A DNA stretch of 64,000 bases. Origin: Orlajensenia flava (GTDB lineage: Bacteria; Actinomycetota; Actinomycetes; Actinomycetales; Microbacteriaceae). Below the pieces are notes generated by a model. The model was not told the origin of the DNA and did no database searches. It saw nothing but the letters and a program-made list of their open reading frames with translations. The stretch covers positions 1-64,000 of the forward strand of contig NZ_SSSN01000012.1 of assembly GCF_004801905.1 (NCBI RefSeq). Direction: 5' to 3'. Within the stretch, counting starts at the first letter, position 1. Each line of letters begins with the position of its first letter. Shown piece after piece: positions 19,431 through 28,284 of this stretch. A program made the position numbers and the translations under genes.

Positions 19431-20489
19431 ATGGCCCGCACCTCATCCGCCGCCTCCCTGCCACTGCAGCCCGCCGACGCGATCGCACCCGATCGGATCG
19501 CGGTGCAGCTCACCCTCAGGCCGCCGGATGGGCGCACCAAGTACGTCGATCAGCTCGTCGACGGCGCGGCGGATGGCGTCGAGTTGCGGTACTTCTCGTG
19601 GCGCAGCGCGCTGTCCGGGTCCTACGACGTGTTCCACGCCCACTGGCCGGAGTTGATGATCCGCGGTTCGAGTGCGGCCAAGCGCTTCGCCCAGCGGCGG
19701 GCCATGCAAGTGCTGAGACTGAGGCTGCGTCTGCTCCGCGTTCCCATCGTCCGCACCGTGCACAACCTCGCGCCGCACGAGGTCGGCTCGGCTCCCGAGC
19801 GGAGGGCCTTGGCCGCCTTCGATCGCTCGACCACGCTGTTCATCGCGCTCAACCCGACGACGAAGGCTCCGACATCCGCTCCGCTCGTCCGCATCCCGCA
19901 CGGGCACTACCTCCACCGCTTCAGCGACTTTCCGCACGCCGAACCGGTCAGCGGTCGCATCCTGTACTTCGGGATCATCCGCGAGTACAAGGGCGTCGAC
20001 CGCCTGCTCGACGTGTTCCGCGACGTGTCCGACGACCGGCTCACGCTGCGGGTGGTGGGCAGCCCCAGCCGCGGGCAGGCCGAGATGGTCGCCGATCGCC
20101 TCGCGCTCGATCCACGCGCTTCAGCCCGCCTGGCCTATGTCGACGATGAGGAGCTGGTCGACGAGGTGACCCGCGCGGAGCTGGTCGTGCTGCCCTACCG
20201 CGAGATGCACAACTCGGGGTCGGTGCTCGTCGCGCTCTCGCTCGGGCGGCCGTCGTTGGTGCCCCGATCACCCACGAACACCGCGCTGAGCGAGGAGGTG
20301 GGCGCCGGCTGGATCATCCAGTACGACGGGGAGCTCGAGGCCCGACACATCGTCGATGCCATCGATCAGGTGCGCGCGCTGCCGATCGAGAGCCGTCCCG
20401 ACCTCGGCGGCCGCGATTGGAGCGTCATCGGCGAGCAGCATCGGGCCGCCTACCGACGAGCGATCCAGATGGTGAGGGGGCGATCGTGA
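19431..20489 (+). CDS. Glycosyltransferase, GumI-like (possible beta-mannosyltransferase)
   Basis: 352-residue GT-B protein without membrane segments. It has the segments FHAHWPELMIRG, RTVHNLAPHE and, in the nucleotide-binding half, LYFGIIREYKGVDRLLDVF and LPYREMHNSGSVLVALSLGRPSLVP. This pattern resembles proteins usually annotated as GDP-mannose:glycolipid 4-beta-D-mannosyltransferase (GumI type), but the donor sugar is not proven. It starts at ATG 19431 and overlaps the flippase gene by four bases. It is the first gene of a six-gene operon (19431-25931) in which every junction overlaps. Confidence 0.82.
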   Translation: MARTSSAASLPLQPADAIAPDRIAVQLTLRPPDGRTKYVDQLVDGAADGVELRYFSWRSALSGSYDVFHAHWPELMIRGSSAAKRFAQRRAMQVLRLRLRLLRVPIVRTVHNLAPHEVGSAPERRALAAFDRSTTLFIALNPTTKAPTSAPLVRIPHGHYLHRFSDFPHAEPVSGRILYFGIIREYKGVDRLLDVFRDVSDDRLTLRVVGSPSRGQAEMVADRLALDPRASARLAYVDDEELVDEVTRAELVVLPYREMHNSGSVLVALSLGRPSLVPRSPTNTALSEEVGAGWIIQYDGELEARHIVDAIDQVRALPIESRPDLGGRDWSVIGEQHRAAYRRAIQMVRGRS

Positions 20490-22021
20490 CCAAGGTCGCG
20501 GACGAGACCCCCAGCGTCGGACTGGCCAGGTCGGCATCCCGCGGAGCGGTCGTCATGATGGGCGGCCAGGGGGCGCGCATCGTCGTCCAGCTCGGCGGCG
20601 TCGTGGTGCTCGCGCGGCTCCTCGGCCCGAGCGAGTTCGGTCTCGTGGCCATGGTGACGGCGATCATCGGCGTGGGGGAGGTGTTCCGGGACTTCGGCCT
20701 GTCCTCGGCGGCCGTGCAGGCCAAGAACCTCAGCCCGTACCAGAAGGACAACCTGTTCTGGATCAATGCCGGCATCGGCCTCGCGCTCTCGATCGCCACG
20801 TTCCTGTTGTCCGGTCCCATCGCCGCCCTGTACGGGGACGACCGTCTCCGGACGCTCACGATGGTGCTCTCGGTCACCTTCCTGATGAACGGGCTGTCGA
20901 CCCAGTTCCGCGCCGACCTGGGTCGTCATCTCGCGTTCGGCAGGCTCGTCATCGCGGATGCCGTCGGCCAGGTGGTGGGGCTGACGGGCGCCATCACGGT
21001 GGCGGTGCTCGGAGGCGGGTACTGGGCGCTCGCCGTGCAGCAGGTGGGGCAGTCGCTCATCACCCTCGTCGTCCTCGTCATCGTGGCTGACTGGTTTCCG
21101 GGGCTCATCCACCGGCGCGCGGGGATGGGTCCGCTCATCACCTACGGCTCGACGGTGTTCGCCGCGCAGATCCTCAACTACGTCAGCCGCAACGTCGATT
21201 CGGTCATCATCGGCGCCCGGTTCGGCGCGGTCCCCCTCGGTCTCTACAACCGCGCATTCCAGCTCGTGATGCTCCCGCTCCTGCAGCTGCAGGCGCCGGC
21301 CACCCGCGTCGCCCTGCCGATCCTGTCCCGCCTGCAGGACACCCGTATACGGTTCAACGCCTTCATCAGCTTCGGCCAGACCGCCCTGCTCACCCTCGTC
21401 GGGCTCATGTTCGGCATCCTCGGTGCGCAGGCGTCCGCCGTCGTGCAGGTCATGCTCGGAGACAAGTGGCTGGCCGCCGTCCCGACCTTCCAGATCCTCC
21501 TCGTCGCCGGCTACTTCCAGGCCGCCGCCTACGTGACCTACTGGGTGTTCCTCGCCAAGGGGCTCACCCGGGCGAACCTGCTCTCCGCGCTCGTGACCCG
21601 CCCCATCACGATCGGTCTCATCGCGCTCGGGTCGCAGTGGGGCGTGCCGGGCGTCGCCGCGGGCTTCGCGCTCGGGCTCGGCATCACCTGGCCGATCTCC
21701 CTCCTCTGGATCCGCCGCGTGTCCGACGTCGATAGCCGTGAACTGTTCTTCAACGGGCTGAGGATGATCGTCGTGTTCGGCGTCGCGACGCTGGCGAGCT
21801 ACGCATCCACGATGGCCATGCCCGCGGATCAGCCGGTGCTGAGACTCGTCGTTGGAACTCTGGCTCTCGCTCTGTCCCTCGTGATCGAGGCGGCTCTCTG
21901 GCCGCGATTCCGACGCGATGCCCTGGCGGTCATCGGCGCCCGCAAATACCTCGCCCGGGAGCGCAAGCCCTCGGCCCCCGCCCCCGCCGCTGCACCCGAC
22001 ACCACCGTGGAGGACCGATGA
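20486..22021 (+). CDS. Polysaccharide flippase (Wzx-like, MOP superfamily)
   Basis: 511 residues with 12-14 hydrophobic segments. The start of the first segment, SRGAVVMMGGQGARIVVQLGGVVVLARLLGPSEFGLVAMV, is split here only by description but is typical of the PST/MOP family that flips undecaprenyl-linked repeat units across the membrane; NLFWINAGIG and YVSRNVDSVIIGARFG also fit. GTG 20486 is chosen because it overlaps the previous stop (GTGA) and removes a charged extension. A Pro/Ala-rich tail ends the protein. It works with the polymerase at 30957 and the Wzz-like protein at 32503. Confidence 0.9.
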   Translation: MTKVADETPSVGLARSASRGAVVMMGGQGARIVVQLGGVVVLARLLGPSEFGLVAMVTAIIGVGEVFRDFGLSSAAVQAKNLSPYQKDNLFWINAGIGLALSIATFLLSGPIAALYGDDRLRTLTMVLSVTFLMNGLSTQFRADLGRHLAFGRLVIADAVGQVVGLTGAITVAVLGGGYWALAVQQVGQSLITLVVLVIVADWFPGLIHRRAGMGPLITYGSTVFAAQILNYVSRNVDSVIIGARFGAVPLGLYNRAFQLVMLPLLQLQAPATRVALPILSRLQDTRIRFNAFISFGQTALLTLVGLMFGILGAQASAVVQVMLGDKWLAAVPTFQILLVAGYFQAAAYVTYWVFLAKGLTRANLLSALVTRPITIGLIALGSQWGVPGVAAGFALGLGITWPISLLWIRRVSDVDSRELFFNGLRMIVVFGVATLASYASTMAMPADQPVLRLVVGTLALALSLVIEAALWPRFRRDALAVIGARKYLARERKPSAPAPAAAPDTTVEDR

Positions 22022-23286
22022 TCACCGCGATCCGATCAGAGCTGCGCCGGAGGTGGACGAACCTGCGGTACAACAGCGGGGCCCCCGCTGCAAAGGACAG
22101 GCGAGCCGCCCGCGCGACGTCGCCGGCGTCGCTCGCACGGGAGCGCGACGTCCACCTGCTGGTGGCGCCGCCCGGCCAGGGCAACATCGGCGACCAGGCC
22201 CTGTTCGAGGCCTTCATCGAGAACGCGCCGGGAAACGTGCTCGCCATCGTCCGCCGAACCGCTGACTTCGACGTTCCCGAGGTACTGAAGCAACGCGTCA
22301 CCCTGCTGGCCATGCCGGCCCTGATCTACGGCGAGGGGAATGACCACGCGCGCGCGATCGCCGAGCTCTCGTCCCTGCTGCATCGAGCACTGAGCCTGTC
22401 GATCATCGGGGCTGACATCATGGACGGCCGGTACAGCCTGCGCGGCTCGGTGCGCCGCTCCGTCATCGCCGAGCTGGGCGCGTTGGCCGGCCTCGACACC
22501 CGCATCGTCGGGTTCAGCTGGGCCTCCAACCCCCGGAGCGGCGCAAAGCGGGCTCTCGTCAAGGCCAGCCGCGCCGGCGCCGTGCCGATGCTCCGCGACC
22601 CCTTCTCCGCGCAGCGGGCGACGGATGACGGCGTCGAGGGCGCCAGACTGGTCTCCGATCTCGTCTTCGCCGCGACCCTGACGGCGGAGTCTCCGATCAC
22701 GCCGCCGCGGCCGTACGCCGTCGTCAACGCGAGCGGCCTCATCGGCCGCAGCCTCGACCAGGTGACCGCGTACCGGCGGATCATCGCCCATCTCAGGTCC
22801 CGGGGCCTCCACGTCGTGCTCGTTCCGCACGTCATCAAGCCGCTCAGCGACGACCTCCGCGCATCCCTCCGCATCGCCGATGCCGTCGGCGAGAGCGGCG
22901 TGACACTCGTCACCCACCTGCTCACACCCGGCCAGATCCGCTCCCTGACGGCGGATGCGCGCATCACGGTCACGGGGCGAATGCACCTCGCGATCATGTC
23001 GTTCCTCGGCGGCACCCCGGCCGTGACGATGGCCACGCAGGGCAAGGTCGAGGGTCTCATGGACCTGTTCGGCATCCGTCAGCTGTGCGTGCGACCTGGC
23101 CCGTGGATGGCCTCCGGCGTGATCGCCGCGATCGACGACGCCCTGCCGGATCGGTCCGCACCGCGTCGAGCGATCGCGGGCGCCCTGCCCGGCGTGACGC
23201 TCATGGCCTTGGAGAACGTCGCCGGCCTCGGTGACGCGCCCCGCCGCGTCGACGTCGTCGATGCCCACGCTGGCGGCCTCCGCTGA
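22018..23286 (+). CDS. Polysaccharide pyruvyl transferase family protein
   Basis: 422-residue soluble protein. After a basic N-terminus it has the family entry motif LLVAPPGQGNIGDQALFEAF (residues about 47-66), then LSIIGADIMDGRYS, and near the C-terminus TGRMHLAIMSFLGGTPAVTM, matching PF04230. These enzymes add a pyruvate ketal from phosphoenolpyruvate to a sugar, giving an acidic group. It overlaps neighbours on both sides (ATGA at 22018 and TGATG at 23286). A second family member lies at 28281. A related fold is also used by some transferases acting on other groups, so the reaction is inferred. Confidence 0.86.
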   Translation: MITAIRSELRRRWTNLRYNSGAPAAKDRRAARATSPASLARERDVHLLVAPPGQGNIGDQALFEAFIENAPGNVLAIVRRTADFDVPEVLKQRVTLLAMPALIYGEGNDHARAIAELSSLLHRALSLSIIGADIMDGRYSLRGSVRRSVIAELGALAGLDTRIVGFSWASNPRSGAKRALVKASRAGAVPMLRDPFSAQRATDDGVEGARLVSDLVFAATLTAESPITPPRPYAVVNASGLIGRSLDQVTAYRRIIAHLRSRGLHVVLVPHVIKPLSDDLRASLRIADAVGESGVTLVTHLLTPGQIRSLTADARITVTGRMHLAIMSFLGGTPAVTMATQGKVEGLMDLFGIRQLCVRPGPWMASGVIAAIDDALPDRSAPRRAIAGALPGVTLMALENVAGLGDAPRRVDVVDAHAGGLR

Positions 23287-23837
23287 TGGGCAGACTTCGC
23301 GAGATCCTGGCCAACTCGGTCGCTTCGAGCGCGGTCTGGAGTCCCCACGCTCGCGTTCGACTGCTGCGGCTCGCAGGCGCCCGCATCGGAGAGGGGACGC
23401 GGGTGCGCGCGGGCATCCACTTCATCGGGCGCGTCGACCTCATCACCATCGGTCGCTCGTGCTTCATCAACGCCGGCGCGATGATCGGCTCCAACGCGCC
23501 CATCTCGATCGGCGACCACGTGTCCATCGGCCCGCGCGTGCAGCTGCTCCCGACCACGCACGAGATCGGACCGAGCTCGGCGCGCGCCGGAACGTCCCGC
23601 AGCGCGCCGATCACCATCGGCGATGGCAGTTGGCTCGGCGCCGGCGTGATCGTCCTGGGCGGCGTCGAGATCGGCCCAGGCTGTGTGATCGCCGCCGGTG
23701 CCGTGGTGACGGCGTCGTGCGAGCCCGACACGGTCTACGCCGGCGTTCCGGCGCGCGCCGTTCGCACCCTCGATCCATCGACTCCCGCACGGCCGAATGT
23801 GCCGACGCCCGACGCGAGGATGAGTGCCGATGCCTGA
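23286..23837 (+). CDS. Left-handed beta-helix acyltransferase
   Basis: 183 residues with hexapeptide repeats such as IGEGTRVRAG, LITIGRSCFINAG, ISIGDHVSIGPRV and ITIGDGSWLGAGVIVLGG, ending VYAGVPARAV, the pattern of the maltose O-acetyltransferase / WbbJ group. TTHEIG supplies the likely catalytic histidine. It probably acetylates a sugar of the EPS repeat using acetyl-CoA. The start codon overlaps the previous stop by one base, and its 3' end overlaps the next gene. Confidence 0.88.
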   Translation: MGRLREILANSVASSAVWSPHARVRLLRLAGARIGEGTRVRAGIHFIGRVDLITIGRSCFINAGAMIGSNAPISIGDHVSIGPRVQLLPTTHEIGPSSARAGTSRSAPITIGDGSWLGAGVIVLGGVEIGPGCVIAAGAVVTASCEPDTVYAGVPARAVRTLDPSTPARPNVPTPDARMSADA

Positions 23838-24948
23838 GCCGGCGACCAACCCGCTACGGGTGATGTTCGTCGTGCCCTCCCTCCACGGGGGCGGCGCCGA
23901 GTTCGTGGCGCGCACCTGGATGGGGTGGCTGGTCAGTCGCGGCCACACCGTCACCGTCGTCACGACGTCCGCGAAGGCGACGGATGACCACCTCCCCGAC
24001 GGGGTCGTCCGCATCAGCGTCGCGAGCGCCAGCGGTCAGCTCGGCAAGGCACGCGCGGTTCGTGCCGCGTTCGAGCGTTTCCGTCCCGACATCGCCGTGA
24101 GCCTCCAGGCGCACGCCAACCTCATCCTGCTGACGGCTAAGGCGATCACGCCTCGGTCGAGACGGCCCGCGATCGTGATCAGCGAGCGCAACCTCGTTTC
24201 GCTCGGACTTCCGACGGCGGATCGTGCACACCGATTCAAGATGGCCATCGCCCGGAGGATGTACCGGACGGCCGATCACGTGATCGCCATCTCCCACCCG
24301 GTGGCCGGTGAGCTGGTCAGCGCGTTCGGCGTGCCGGGCGACCGCTGCACGGTGGTGCCCAACCCTGCCACGGCGAAGGTCGTCGACGGTCCGCAGGTCG
24401 GGCGGGAGCCCGGAACGGTGAACGGCCTGCAGATCGTGCTCGCCTGCCGACTGGTGGGACAGAAGCGACCGGCGCTGGCCATCCGCACGGCCGCGGAACT
24501 CAACCGGCGCGGGATCTCGACGACCGTCATCTCCTTCGGCGGAGGACCGCTCCTCGGTGCCGTGACGGCGGAGGCCGAGCGCCTCGGCGTCCCGTTCGAG
24601 GACAAGGGCTGGGTCGAGGACTGGTTCGCTCACTTCCAGCCGAACTCCGTGGTGCTGCTGCCGTCCGACCGGGAGGGATTCGGCAACGTGCTCGTCGAGG
24701 CGGCCGCTGCCGGAGTCCCGTCCGTCGCTGTGTCGGGTGCCCTCGGCGTGGCGGACGCCATCGTGCCGGGCATCACGGGAGAGCTCGCCCTCGGTCCGAG
24801 CCCTGAGCAGCTCGCGGACGCCGTGACGCGGGCCAGCGCCATCGAGATCGTCGGAGTGGATGCCTGGCTCGACCGGTTCTCGGTCTCGGCGAGCGGTCGC
24901 GATCTTGAGAGCGTGCTGCAGTCCGTGACGGACGGGGTGGCCGCGTGA
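23830..24948 (+). CDS. Glycosyltransferase family 4
   Basis: 372-residue GT-B glycosyltransferase. The N-terminal domain starts LRVMFVVPSLHGGGAEFVARTW, and the donor domain has IVLACRLVGQKRPALAIR and LPSDREGFGNVLVEAAAAGVPSVA, with the E-x7-E motif of GT4 enzymes. Sugar and linkage cannot be read from this. ATG 23830 is preferred over GTG 23824 because GCGAGGA (23814-23820) is better spaced. It overlaps both the acyltransferase and the next glycosyltransferase genes. Confidence 0.9.
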   Translation: MPEPATNPLRVMFVVPSLHGGGAEFVARTWMGWLVSRGHTVTVVTTSAKATDDHLPDGVVRISVASASGQLGKARAVRAAFERFRPDIAVSLQAHANLILLTAKAITPRSRRPAIVISERNLVSLGLPTADRAHRFKMAIARRMYRTADHVIAISHPVAGELVSAFGVPGDRCTVVPNPATAKVVDGPQVGREPGTVNGLQIVLACRLVGQKRPALAIRTAAELNRRGISTTVISFGGGPLLGAVTAEAERLGVPFEDKGWVEDWFAHFQPNSVVLLPSDREGFGNVLVEAAAAGVPSVAVSGALGVADAIVPGITGELALGPSPEQLADAVTRASAIEIVGVDAWLDRFSVSASGRDLESVLQSVTDGVAA

Positions 24949-25931
24949 GAGGCGGCCCGGTCGCCGTCAGCGTGGTCGTCCCGGCATTCAACGCGGAGTC
25001 CTTCCTCGCGGATGCCGTGACGCGGCTCCTCGCGCAGACCGAGCCGGTCGAGATCGTCCTCGTCGACGACGGCTCGATCGATGGGACGCCCTCGATCGCC
25101 CGTGCGCTGGCCGAGGGGCACGAGTCGGTCACCTTCATCGGGCTGGGCACGAACGGCGGGGTGGCGGCAGCGCGCCGTGCCGGCGTCGCCGCGGCATCAG
25201 GGAGGTACATCTGGTTCGTCGACGCCGACGACGACTGGTCGACGTCCGCCGTCGAGGTGATGCTCGCGGCGGCAGAGGCAGCGGATGCCGACGTGGTCTG
25301 CGCCGGTGCCGAGTACCGGGGAGCCGACGGATCGACTCGGCCGGTGCCGCATCCTGCTGCCGGCACGACGCTCGGCGGCGAAGGCGCATTCCGAGCCCTC
25401 CTGATGGGGCGCATCACCGGACACCTCTGGAACAAGCTGTTCTCCGCGCGCCTGTTCCCGTCGATCGACTTCACCGCTGCGCGGGTGCACTCGGACCAGG
25501 CGATGGTGGCGCAGCTGCTGGCGACTGCCGCATCCGTCGTCTCGATCGACGACGTGGTCTACAGCTACCGGCTGCGCTCCGGCTCGATCATCCGCTCGGG
25601 AACCCGGCGTGCCGAGTCGCTCGAGACGGTCGCCGCCGTCGTGCGCGCGAGCGCCGAGAAGCTGGGTCCGCAAGTTGTGGAGAGCGAGGAGTTCGCCTAC
25701 TACACGGCCCGCTTCTCGCTTCTCTCGCGGGTGAAGGACGCCACCTCCGGCGCCTACACGACGGCGGAGAGTCGGCAGCTGGTGCGTCGGGCCCGCAGCG
25801 AGATGAGCCCGGCGGTGGTCCTGTCCCTGGCCCGGGCGCGGGACGCCCGGCGATTCGTGCTGTTGTGCGCGGCACGGACGAGCACGCCGGTGTACCAGCT
25901 CATCATGCGCACGCGCGGTGCGCGCGAGTGA
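24945..25931 (+). CDS. Glycosyltransferase family 2
   Basis: 328 residues. The GT-A domain begins VSVVVPAFNAESFLADAV and has IVLVDDGSIDGT and the metal-binding region GRYIWFVDADDDW, then GHLWNKLFSARLF typical of this subgroup. There is no membrane segment. It starts with GTG 24945, overlapping the previous stop (GTGA), and closes the first EPS operon. A gap of 224 bases with no gene follows. Confidence 0.92.
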   Translation: MRGGPVAVSVVVPAFNAESFLADAVTRLLAQTEPVEIVLVDDGSIDGTPSIARALAEGHESVTFIGLGTNGGVAAARRAGVAAASGRYIWFVDADDDWSTSAVEVMLAAAEAADADVVCAGAEYRGADGSTRPVPHPAAGTTLGGEGAFRALLMGRITGHLWNKLFSARLFPSIDFTAARVHSDQAMVAQLLATAASVVSIDDVVYSYRLRSGSIIRSGTRRAESLETVAAVVRASAEKLGPQVVESEEFAYYTARFSLLSRVKDATSGAYTTAESRQLVRRARSEMSPAVVLSLARARDARRFVLLCAARTSTPVYQLIMRTRGARE

Positions 25932-26155
25932 GGACCCGCATCCGCCGCGTCACGTGAACGTAACGCAGCGGGCGTCAGAGTTAACCTCCTCGACGCCTTC
26001 TGCTGACCCTTCCTCATTACCGTGAGAAGTGCGAGGTCGCGTCGGAAGATCGCCCGAACGGAAGGGCCGGCGGTCGGAGTCGACCCTGCCAACCCGACGG
26101 AGGGTGTGCGTCCGCCGGGTTTCGCGCGGGCACATCCCATGAGAATGGACGGCCC

Positions 26156-27226
26156 GTGCAGAGTTCGCGATGGATCGAGGTCGAGCAACGGCCGCGCGCG
26201 TGGGTGAACTTCGCCAAGGGCGTCGCGATCGTGCTCGTCGTTCTCTACCACGTCACGCTCTACCTGCAGCACGAGGGCATCCTGGGGCTGCCGAACCGCA
26301 TCAAGCTCGTGCTCGAGCTCTTCCCGATGCCGGTGTTCTTCCTTATCGCGGGTCTCTTCGGCGCGCGTGCCATGACCTGGAGCCTGCGCAACCTCTGGAT
26401 GCGCCGACTCTGGCCGGTGCTCTACCTCTATCTCGTCTGGTCGGTCATCCGGTTCCTGTTCTACCTCGTCGTGCCCGGGCTCTCCGGTGAGATCGGCGAG
26501 CTGCCCGCCAGTCATCCGTTGAGCCTCGCGCTGGTACTGGTCTGGCCCAGCAGCAGCTACTGGTTCATCTACGCCCTCGCCGTGTTCGCCTTCGCGGCCT
26601 GGGCGATGCGCGCCCTTCCGGGGTGGCTGCACGTGCTGATCGCGGCCACCATCTCCACCGCCTTCACGGCCGGTCTGCTCAACACGCACAACGTCGGCTG
26701 GAATCGGGTGGGGGCGCTGTACGTCTTCTATGTCTTCGGTGCGCTCTACGCGCGGCAGGTGTTCGGCGCCGTATCGCGTGTCTCGGTGCCGCGAACGTTC
26801 GCGACGGCGGCCGTGCTGGTGGCCGTGTCGGCGGTGCTCCTGCTCCTCCCGGCGCGTTGGCTGCCGTTCCTCGTGCTCGTGGGCCAGGCATCCGCCGTCG
26901 TTCTCGGCGTGCTGCTCTCGGCCTATCTCGTCAAGCTGCGACCGCTGCGGTTCGTGTCGACGCTCGGCGCGGAGAGCCTGCAGATCTACCTCCTGCACCT
27001 GTTCATCATCGTTCCGTCGGCCGCGCTCCTCGGCCTCGCGGTCGGTGGGGTGTCCCGTCCCGTCGGTGTCGCCATGCAGTTCGCACTCGTCGCCGCGGCA
27101 ATCGCACTCTCGCTGCTTCTCTCCCGGCTGACCACTCGGGTGCGCTGGTTGTACGTGCCGCCGACGCGTCTGCCGAGGCGTCGGCGTCAGCCCGATGAAC
27201 CGAAGGCGGTGCCCCAGGTGCAGTGA
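26156..27226 (+). CDS. Membrane acyltransferase (acyltransferase 3 family)
   Basis: 356 residues with about ten hydrophobic helices. The N-terminus RAWVNFAKGVAIVLVVLYHV contains the conserved (K/R)G-x-(A/I)-h-x-V-x-x-H pattern of the acyltransferase 3 / OafA-NodX family; PMPVFFLIAGLFGARAM follows as usual. These proteins move acetyl or other acyl groups onto extracellular sugars. The start is GTG 26156, in a region with few alternatives; the Shine-Dalgarno is weak. It probably modifies the EPS and begins the second EPS block (26156-31002). Confidence 0.88.
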   Translation: MQSSRWIEVEQRPRAWVNFAKGVAIVLVVLYHVTLYLQHEGILGLPNRIKLVLELFPMPVFFLIAGLFGARAMTWSLRNLWMRRLWPVLYLYLVWSVIRFLFYLVVPGLSGEIGELPASHPLSLALVLVWPSSSYWFIYALAVFAFAAWAMRALPGWLHVLIAATISTAFTAGLLNTHNVGWNRVGALYVFYVFGALYARQVFGAVSRVSVPRTFATAAVLVAVSAVLLLLPARWLPFLVLVGQASAVVLGVLLSAYLVKLRPLRFVSTLGAESLQIYLLHLFIIVPSAALLGLAVGGVSRPVGVAMQFALVAAAIALSLLLSRLTTRVRWLYVPPTRLPRRRRQPDEPKAVPQVQ

Positions 27227-27327
27227 ACCGCCGTCCCTCGCATCCCGCGTCAGCGTCGACTCGAACCGAATGATCCCGTCCCGAACCCACGGAACCACCG
27301 AACGACTCGAATATGAAGGAGCAGCGC

Positions 27328-28284
27328 ATGTCGGACACCGCCAGCACCACCACATCGGAGGGACGGTTCCTCCTAGCCGCATCGACGGGGGGCCATCTCG
27401 CCCAGCTGGTCCGGCTCGCGCCGGGCCTCGGCGCGAGCGACGACTCCGTGTGGGTGACGTTCCGCAGCCCGCAGAGCGAATCGCTCCTGAAGGGCCGGGA
27501 CGTCCGCTACGTGCCGTACATCCGCCCGCGTGACGCGGGCAGCGTGATGCGGGCGTTCCAGATGCTTCGAGCGACCGTGCGCGACGAGCAGCTCGACGGT
27601 GCGGTGAGCACGGGAGCCGCCCTGGCTCTCGCCGCCCTGCCCGCAGCACGCCTGGCCGGTGTGCCGACGCTCTACATCGAGAGCGTGTCACGCGTCGATG
27701 GTCCATCGCTGTCCGGCCGGATCCTCGAGCGCCTCCACGTCTCGGAACTCCGCACGCAGCATGCCCAGTGGTCGACGGCTCGCTGGGGAGTCCACCCGAG
27801 CGTCCTGGCGACCTACCGGAACACGTCGCGCACCGTCTCGCAGCGCCCACTCAAGCTCTTCGTGACGCTCGGGACCATCGAGGGATATGGATTCGACGCG
27901 CTGGTCGAGCGCATCGTCGGCCTCGGGATAGCTGGACCGGACACCGTCTGGCAGCTCGGCTCGACGATCTCGCCCGGCGACCTCCCGGGCACGACCTACG
28001 CCCAGATGCCGGCCGAGCTGTTCGAGCGTACGGCCAGGGAGGCAGACGTCGTGATCACGCACGCCGGAGTGGGTACGGTGCTCGGCCTGCTCGAGATGGG
28101 CATCGCCCCCGTGACCGTCGTGCGCCGGAAGGAGCGCGGCGAGCACGTCGACAACCACCAGGAGCAGATCGCCCGGCTCATGTCCGAGCTCGGCATCGGA
28201 TTCCCGACCGAGGTCGACGACCTCGACGCGGACCTGCTCCTGACTGCTGCTGCGACGGCGATCCAGACGGAACTCGCGGCGTGA
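27328..28284 (+). CDS. Glycosyltransferase with fused Alg14-like and Alg13-like halves
   Basis: 318 residues. The N-terminal half starts FLLAASTGGHLAQLVRL and has GAVSTGAALALAALPAARLAGVPTLYIES in pieces typical of Alg14/EpsE-like partners; the C-terminal half has LFVTLGTIEGYGFDALVERI and DVVITHAGVGTVLGLLEMGIAPVTVVRR, the Alg13/EpsF/GT28 C-terminal signature. In many capsule systems these are two subunits; here they are one chain. ATG 27328 follows AAGGAG by six bases; an ATG 15 bases upstream overlaps that site. It overlaps the next gene (GTGA). Confidence 0.86.
   Translation: MSDTASTTTSEGRFLLAASTGGHLAQLVRLAPGLGASDDSVWVTFRSPQSESLLKGRDVRYVPYIRPRDAGSVMRAFQMLRATVRDEQLDGAVSTGAALALAALPAARLAGVPTLYIESVSRVDGPSLSGRILERLHVSELRTQHAQWSTARWGVHPSVLATYRNTSRTVSQRPLKLFVTLGTIEGYGFDALVERIVGLGIAGPDTVWQLGSTISPGDLPGTTYAQMPAELFERTAREADVVITHAGVGTVLGLLEMGIAPVTVVRRKERGEHVDNHQEQIARLMSELGIGFPTEVDDLDADLLLTAAATAIQTELAA

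Noticed and set aside
25754-27850. 698-codon minus-strand frame over the second EPS block
   Set aside because: Low-complexity Arg/His/Glu-rich translation with no domain; it opposes well-supported acyltransferase and glycosyltransferase genes.
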